Part shown: positions 5,966-9,200 of the stretch, in pieces
Position numbering within the stretch: position 1 is the first letter of the stretch
Layout of the letters: each line of letters opens with the position of its first letter
NCBI GenBank assembly: GCA_903866355.1
Contig: CAIPNE010000178.1
Coordinates: forward strand, 1 to 9,200
Direction of reading: 5' to 3'
DNA: 9,200 bases
Origin: an uncultured Gammaproteobacteria bacterium
Lineage (GTDB): Bacteria > Pseudomonadota > Gammaproteobacteria > Ga0077536
Position numbers and translations under genes: made by a program
The notes under the pieces: generated by a model
Database searches by the model: none
Seen by the model: the letters and a program-made list of their open reading frames with translations, nothing else
What the model was told of the DNA's origin: nothing

Positions 5966-6274
5966 CTAGGTCTGTTGAGTGCGTTGGGTAGATTCACTCC
6001 GTTTGGCATCGAGATGCCGGATATCGATCCCGTAGATGAAGTCTTTATCGGATTCGTAGTGACGAATCATTGCCAGAATTGAAGCAGTATTAAAAATTAG
6101 CACCAGCAAAGCCGAGACGATTAAAGCTATTTTGATACCCGGAATCGTGATGAGGCTTTGCACCCCAAAAAATACCACGCCCGTGGTGACCCACAGGAAA
6201 ACAACCAGGAACAACGCCCAACCGCGATCACGTGCAAACATGGCATCAATGCGATGTCGTAACTCAGCAACCAT
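5966..6274 (-). CDS. 102-residue membrane protein with two helices, first gene of the transporter run
   Basis: The start at 6274 (MVAELRHRID) follows GGGGGAGAG, a strong ribosome-binding site; the longer in-frame start at 6469 would need translation of low-quality upstream sequence. After a short amphipathic N-terminus, helix 1 covers about residues 18-40 (GWALFLVVFLWVTTGVVFFG) and helix 2 about 46-70 (KIALIVSALLVLIFNTASIL). A charged tail follows (RHYESDKDFIYGIDIRHLDA). Its stop TAG doubles as the start of the next gene's ribosome-binding site (TAGGAGAA), 10 bp before that ATG. The family is not known to me. Position and spacing indicate it belongs with the permease. Confidence 0.8.
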   Translation of the reverse strand: MVAELRHRIDAMFARDRGWALFLVVFLWVTTGVVFFGVQSLITIPGIKIALIVSALLVLIFNTASILAMIRHYESDKDFIYGIDIRHLDAKRSESTQRTQQT

Positions 6275-6489
6275 CTCTCCCCCTTTTGACTGGCCTCGAT
6301 GCCAGCACAACTGTGTGGTTTTTCGCTCCTGCCTAGGACGTATGGGGCCCCGACGATGCAGCGTATCAAAGAAACACGGGTGCGCACTGCAACAAAGCGC
6401 GCACTTTTTACGAATCTTTTTGCTGCGTTCGCACCGGCGAACGATGACAACACGTGGCGCAGGTCGCACCTGAACGCCCCCCAGTGGGG
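6275..6489. promoter_or_regulatory. Leader and likely promoter region of the transporter operon, with hairpins
   Basis: These 215 bases separate the NUDIX gene from the transporter run and must hold its promoter if the run is a separate operon. I see no convincing -35/-10 pair. At 6426-6443 there is a perfect seven-base-pair stem with a four-base loop (CGTTCGC-ACCG-GCGAACG), which could end the NUDIX transcript though no U-tract follows. At 6380-6404 GTGCGC and GCGCAC form a second stem with a 13-base loop. Nearer the gene, imperfect dyads lie at 6290-6305 (CTGGC/GCCAG) and 6302-6318 (around CACA-AC-TGTG), within 50 bases of the start codon. They could be an operator or a translational control structure. 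All these roles are inference. Confidence 0.4.
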
Positions 6490-7161
6490 TCAGAAGTCGC
6501 GCAGATACTGCCAGTCGTTGCCCTGCATCACCAAGCGATGGCGGGGGCCTGGGGCGTGGAAGTCTAGGGTGTGATAGCCAGCATCCTCCGCATACAACGT
6601 GCAGCGGCCCTCGTCGATGGGCACCAGCCGCGGCACGAAGTACGGCAGCGCTAGTGTCTGCACCTGGCTCAGCAGCGCCGCCACATTGGCGATGTTTTTA
6701 AAACCTAACAGCGAGATGAAGGTGGGCGCGGGTAAATTTAAGGTCCCGGCCAGATGTAAGGCCAGCGCGTTAGCTGGGGTCATCCAGCGGTACTCGACGA
6801 TTTCAGAATTATCGATTTGGATAGCCGCATCCGCGGGGGAGACCGCGACGAAAAACCAAGTCGCAAAGCGCTTGGGTAAGTCGATGGGGGTGGTCCAGTG
6901 GGCGAACGGCAACAGCGCCGTCAGGCTTAGCGTTAACCCGGTTTCCTCCAACGCTTCACGCACCGCCGCACGTTTGGCGATTTCTAATTCCGGGGGCGCA
7001 TCACCCTGCGCATCGACGTCATCGACGCGGCCACCGGGGAAAACCCAAGCCCCGCCGTGGAAAACAATTTTTTCGTTACGCCGTACCAACAATACTTCTA
7101 GCGCCTGCGCGCCATCACGAATCACCAGCACGCTGGCAGAGGGTTTGGCGGGTGCGTGCAT
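6490..7161 (-). CDS. NUDIX hydrolase, NUDT7/NUDT19-like
   Basis: A 223-residue NUDIX protein. The catalytic box is present at residues about 43-77: GG at 43-44, Glu60, then REALEETGL (Arg68, Glu69, Glu72, Glu73, Gly75), the metal-binding helix. Between the first Gly and Glu60 there are about ten extra residues (DDVDAQGDAPPEL) over the standard GX5E, an extension known in the NUDT7/NUDT19 (RP2p) group of coenzyme A diphosphatases. WTTPIDLPKRFATWFFVA (89-106) also matches that group, where TP...PKRFDT-type segments follow the box. It probably cleaves a nucleoside-diphosphate-linked compound such as CoA or an acyl-CoA ester in the cytoplasm, but the substrate cannot be read from sequence. It follows the monooxygenase gene by 61 bp on the same strand and is likely co-transcribed. 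The ribosome-binding site is a weak AGG 8 bases upstream. Confidence 0.9.
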   Translation of the reverse strand: MHAPAKPSASVLVIRDGAQALEVLLVRRNEKIVFHGGAWVFPGGRVDDVDAQGDAPPELEIAKRAAVREALEETGLTLSLTALLPFAHWTTPIDLPKRFATWFFVAVSPADAAIQIDNSEIVEYRWMTPANALALHLAGTLNLPAPTFISLLGFKNIANVAALLSQVQTLALPYFVPRLVPIDEGRCTLYAEDAGYHTLDFHAPGPRHRLVMQGNDWQYLRDF

Positions 7162-7222
7162 TGTTGGCCTATTGAGTCAGGGCAAGGGGGGAGAACATGG
7201 CTATTAAATAAGGCTGGCGGCG

Positions 7223-9055
7223 CTAACGGATAGCGCAGCCGTCGAGCGTTCCGCTCGCCCGCCATTCGTCGAGAATCTCGAAAAATCGCAAGGGACCCGC
7301 GCCGTAAGAAAACGAGAAAAAGCTATTGGGATTACCGCTTTTACCCTCGTTATTGTAATAACCCGGCGTGCACTCGATGCGAAAGCTTTCGCCCATTTTA
7401 GCTTTGCTTTCCATCTCGGCCAGCCAATCGGCTTCGCCGGCCGCCGTGGCTTCGGTGGTGGAGGCACCACGGGCTTTGACTTGGTCCAAGATATAGGTGA
7501 TGTGGCGCGCCTGCTCGTTCAAAGACTGCGGCACATTCACGGTGATCGCGCTTTGGGTAAAACCCAAGAAGAAGCAATTGGGGAAACCGTGAGTTTGCAG
7601 ACCGTGCAAGGTGCGCAGGCCCTGCGCCCATTTTTCGCTGAGCAACTGGCCACCGCGACCCACAATATCGTAGCCCGCGCGGCGGGTGTAACTCGTGCCT
7701 ACTTCGAACCCGGTGGCAAAAATCAGGCAATCCAGTTCGTATTCTTGGCCATTCACCACCACACCTTTTTCGGTGATGCGCTCCACGCCATGGCCAGCGG
7801 TGTCGATGAGTTCGACGTTGGGGCGATTGAACGTGGGCAGATATTCGTCGTGGAAACAGGGGCGCTTACAGAACTGGCGGTACCACGGTTTGAGTTTTTC
7901 GGCAGTTTCTTCGTCTTCAACAGTGCTCGCCGCTCGCGCCCGCACCGTGTTCATTTTTTGATAGTCCGCCATTTCCATCAGGTCCATGCGCTCATCGGCC
8001 GTGAGGCGCCGACCTAACTTGCGCGAGGCGGTTTTGGCGGCAATCCCAGTGAGGTTGCGGAAAATATCGGTCCAACCATCGGCGACCAAATCTTCTTCCT
8101 GATCCCCACCGCTCACCAGCGTGTTGAAGTTAGCCATGCGTCGATATTGCCAACCCGGTTCCAAGGACGCCGCCCACTCGGGATCGGTCTCGCGGTTGTT
8201 GCGCACATCCACAGAAGACGGCGTGCGCTGAAAGACATAGAGCTTTTCGGCCGCCGCACCCAGATGAGGGATGCACTGCACGGCAGTCGCACCAGTGCCG
8301 ATGATGCCAACCTTTTTATCTGCCAGTTGCTGCAAATTGCCCGTGCTGTCCCCGCCCGTATAGGCGTAATCCCAGCGGCTAGTATGAAAAGTGTGACCTT
8401 TAAAGGCATCGATGCCCGGGATGCCCGGCAGCTTGGGCCGGTTTAACGGACCGTTCGCCATCGCCACAAAACGTGCGTGAAAGCGGTCGCCGCGATTCGT
8501 CTCAATGGCCCAGCGCTGCAACGCCTCGTCCCAGACCATGGCGGTTACGGTGGTTTGCAACAGCGCTTTGTCGTAGAGCTGGTAGTGGCGGGCGATGTTC
8601 TGGGAGTGCGCCATGATTTCTGGCGCGAAGGAATATTTGTGCTTGGGGATGTAATTCAGTTCTTCCAGCATGGGGAGGTAGCAATAAGACTCCACATCGC
8701 ACATCGCGCCGGGGTAGCGATTCCAGTACCAAGTACCGCCAAAATCCCCACCCTGCTCAATCACGCGGATATCCGTATAGCCTGCTTCGCGCAGGCGTCC
8801 CCCCATCATGAGCCCGCCAAACCCACCGCCAATAATGACGATTTCTACTTCATCAAAAACAGGCGCCCGTTCGACCCGCTCAGCGTAGGGGTCCTCGACA
8901 TAATTGGAGTAATCCCCTGTGACCTCGACGTACTGCTCGTTACCGTCTTGGCGCAGCCGTTTGTCGCGCTCGTGGAGGTATTTGGCTTTTAGCGCGGCGG
9001 GATCGAAGTCGATTTCGCCGAGAGTTTCCCGGAGTACGTCGGTCATCTGCTTCAT
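7223..9055 (-). CDS. Flavin-dependent Baeyer-Villiger monooxygenase
   Basis: A 610-residue class B flavoprotein monooxygenase. An N-terminal extension of about 70 residues precedes the FAD-binding fold with GGGFGG (76-81). GGTWYWNRYPGAMCD (106-120) is the conserved flavin-contacting stretch. The Baeyer-Villiger fingerprint FxGxxxHxxxWD is intact as FKGHTFHTSRWD (218-229). The NADPH fold has GTGATA (253-258) and QRTPS (276-280), and the C-terminal ATGF motif is near 450. These enzymes use NADPH and oxygen to convert a ketone to an ester or lactone, or oxidise sulfides, in the cytoplasm. The length fits the long group that includes cyclic, terpenoid and steroid ketone oxygenases, but the substrate is undetermined. 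The ATG at 9055 has AGGA 9 bases upstream; an in-frame ATG at 9046 is the alternative. Promoter and palindrome upstream are listed separately. Confidence 0.95.
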   Translation of the reverse strand: MKQMTDVLRETLGEIDFDPAALKAKYLHERDKRLRQDGNEQYVEVTGDYSNYVEDPYAERVERAPVFDEVEIVIIGGGFGGLMMGGRLREAGYTDIRVIEQGGDFGGTWYWNRYPGAMCDVESYCYLPMLEELNYIPKHKYSFAPEIMAHSQNIARHYQLYDKALLQTTVTAMVWDEALQRWAIETNRGDRFHARFVAMANGPLNRPKLPGIPGIDAFKGHTFHTSRWDYAYTGGDSTGNLQQLADKKVGIIGTGATAVQCIPHLGAAAEKLYVFQRTPSSVDVRNNRETDPEWAASLEPGWQYRRMANFNTLVSGGDQEEDLVADGWTDIFRNLTGIAAKTASRKLGRRLTADERMDLMEMADYQKMNTVRARAASTVEDEETAEKLKPWYRQFCKRPCFHDEYLPTFNRPNVELIDTAGHGVERITEKGVVVNGQEYELDCLIFATGFEVGTSYTRRAGYDIVGRGGQLLSEKWAQGLRTLHGLQTHGFPNCFFLGFTQSAITVNVPQSLNEQARHITYILDQVKARGASTTEATAAGEADWLAEMESKAKMGESFRIECTPGYYNNEGKSGNPNSFFSFSYGAGPLRFFEILDEWRASGTLDGCAIR

Positions 9056-9065
9056 CGCGAGTAGT

Positions 9066-9077
9066 CCTATAGATAGG
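9066..9077. promoter_or_regulatory. Perfect 12-bp palindrome in the monooxygenase leader
   Basis: CCTAT-AG-ATAGG is a perfect dyad 11-22 bases before the monooxygenase start, and its left arm supplies part of the AGGA ribosome-binding site on the minus strand. It could be an operator for a repressor or a small hairpin hiding the ribosome-binding site. Short palindromes also arise by chance, so confidence is low. Confidence 0.25.
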
Positions 9078-9111
9078 TTGGCTTACTGACAAACGGAAGG
9101 TACGCTGCGGA

Positions 9112-9141
9112 AGTATAAACAATCACACAGCACCATGAAAA
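9112..9141 (-). promoter_or_regulatory. Putative sigma-70 promoter of the monooxygenase gene
   Basis: On the minus strand a -10 box TATACT (9117-9112), five of six matches to TATAAT, is preceded after 18 bases by TTTTCA (9141-9136), four of six matches to TTGACA. Transcription would start about 50 bases before the ATG. The -35 box overlaps the presumed first codons of the divergent gene, so a regulator bound here could affect both. Confidence 0.35.
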
Positions 9142-9200
9142 AAAGACCAGCGACGCTGCTTACTGAGGCGCCCGATGGCGCTTTCGGCCACGCCGATTTG
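9135..9200 (+). CDS. Start of a possible divergent gene, cut by the window edge
   Basis: From the ATG at 9135 the plus strand stays open for 22 codons (MKKRPATLLTEAPDGAFGHADL) to the edge. It is the only gene candidate on this strand. A divergent partner of a catabolic monooxygenase is often its regulator, but the visible residues match no family I can name. No clear ribosome-binding site precedes the ATG (ACACAGCACC), which weakens the call. Confidence 0.35.
   Translation, partial: MKKRPATLLTEAPDGAFGHADL

Noticed and set aside
6380..6409. Plus-strand terminator-like stem followed by five T
   Set aside because: No plus-strand gene ends here, and the 13-base loop makes it a poor terminator.
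7481..8017. Plus-strand open frame of 178 codons opposite the monooxygenase gene
   Set aside because: The minus frame carries every Baeyer-Villiger motif continuously; this antisense frame has no recognisable features.
8477..8992. Plus-strand open frame of 171 codons opposite the monooxygenase N-terminal half
   Set aside because: It overlaps the FAD-binding and NADPH-fold region on the other strand and shows no motif or ribosome-binding site of its own.

Overview
The window reads like a chromosomal segment of a Gammaproteobacterium. A marine Cellvibrionales/Halieaceae-type organism is my guess, based on a Baeyer-Villiger monooxygenase, an APC permease and a sigma/TPR cassette lying together in moderately GC-rich DNA with strong Shine-Dalgarno sites. 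Taxonomy is inference only. Nearly every gene lies on the minus strand, so transcription runs from right to left. No rRNA, tRNA, CRISPR array, transposase or phage gene is visible.

Right end (9200 to 6490): a possible plus-strand gene begins at 9135 and leaves the window. Divergent from it, a 610-residue class B flavin monooxygenase of the Baeyer-Villiger type is followed after 61 bp by a NUDIX hydrolase with an extended NUDIX box. Together they look like a small catabolic or detoxification unit.

Middle (6274 to 2978): a tightly packed, probably co-transcribed run of six genes. Three are small membrane proteins (102, 131 and 57 residues). They precede an ethanolamine-permease-like APC transporter, and the third overlaps the permease by ATGA. 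A 226-residue protein of unknown function and a 106-residue TM2-like membrane protein follow. The small proteins may be accessory subunits of the transporter; I know of no described system with this make-up.

Left end (2744 to 1): two paralogous genes for tiny secreted proteins (2423-2656 and 1704-2000). Each is preceded at exactly the same distance by a nearly identical promoter block, CTCACA-N15-CGTC, which has the look of an extracytoplasmic-function (ECF) sigma promoter. Between them lies a roughly 120-bp remnant of the TM2-like gene, showing that a tandem duplication created the second copy. The second copy appears frameshifted near its 3' end. Immediately downstream come an ECF sigma factor, a single-pass membrane protein that is probably its anti-sigma factor, and a secreted TPR protein cut by the window edge, all translationally linked. 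The simplest model is an envelope-signal regulon: the sigma factor drives the neighbouring secreted proteins, and read-through from promoter A may feed back on its own operon.
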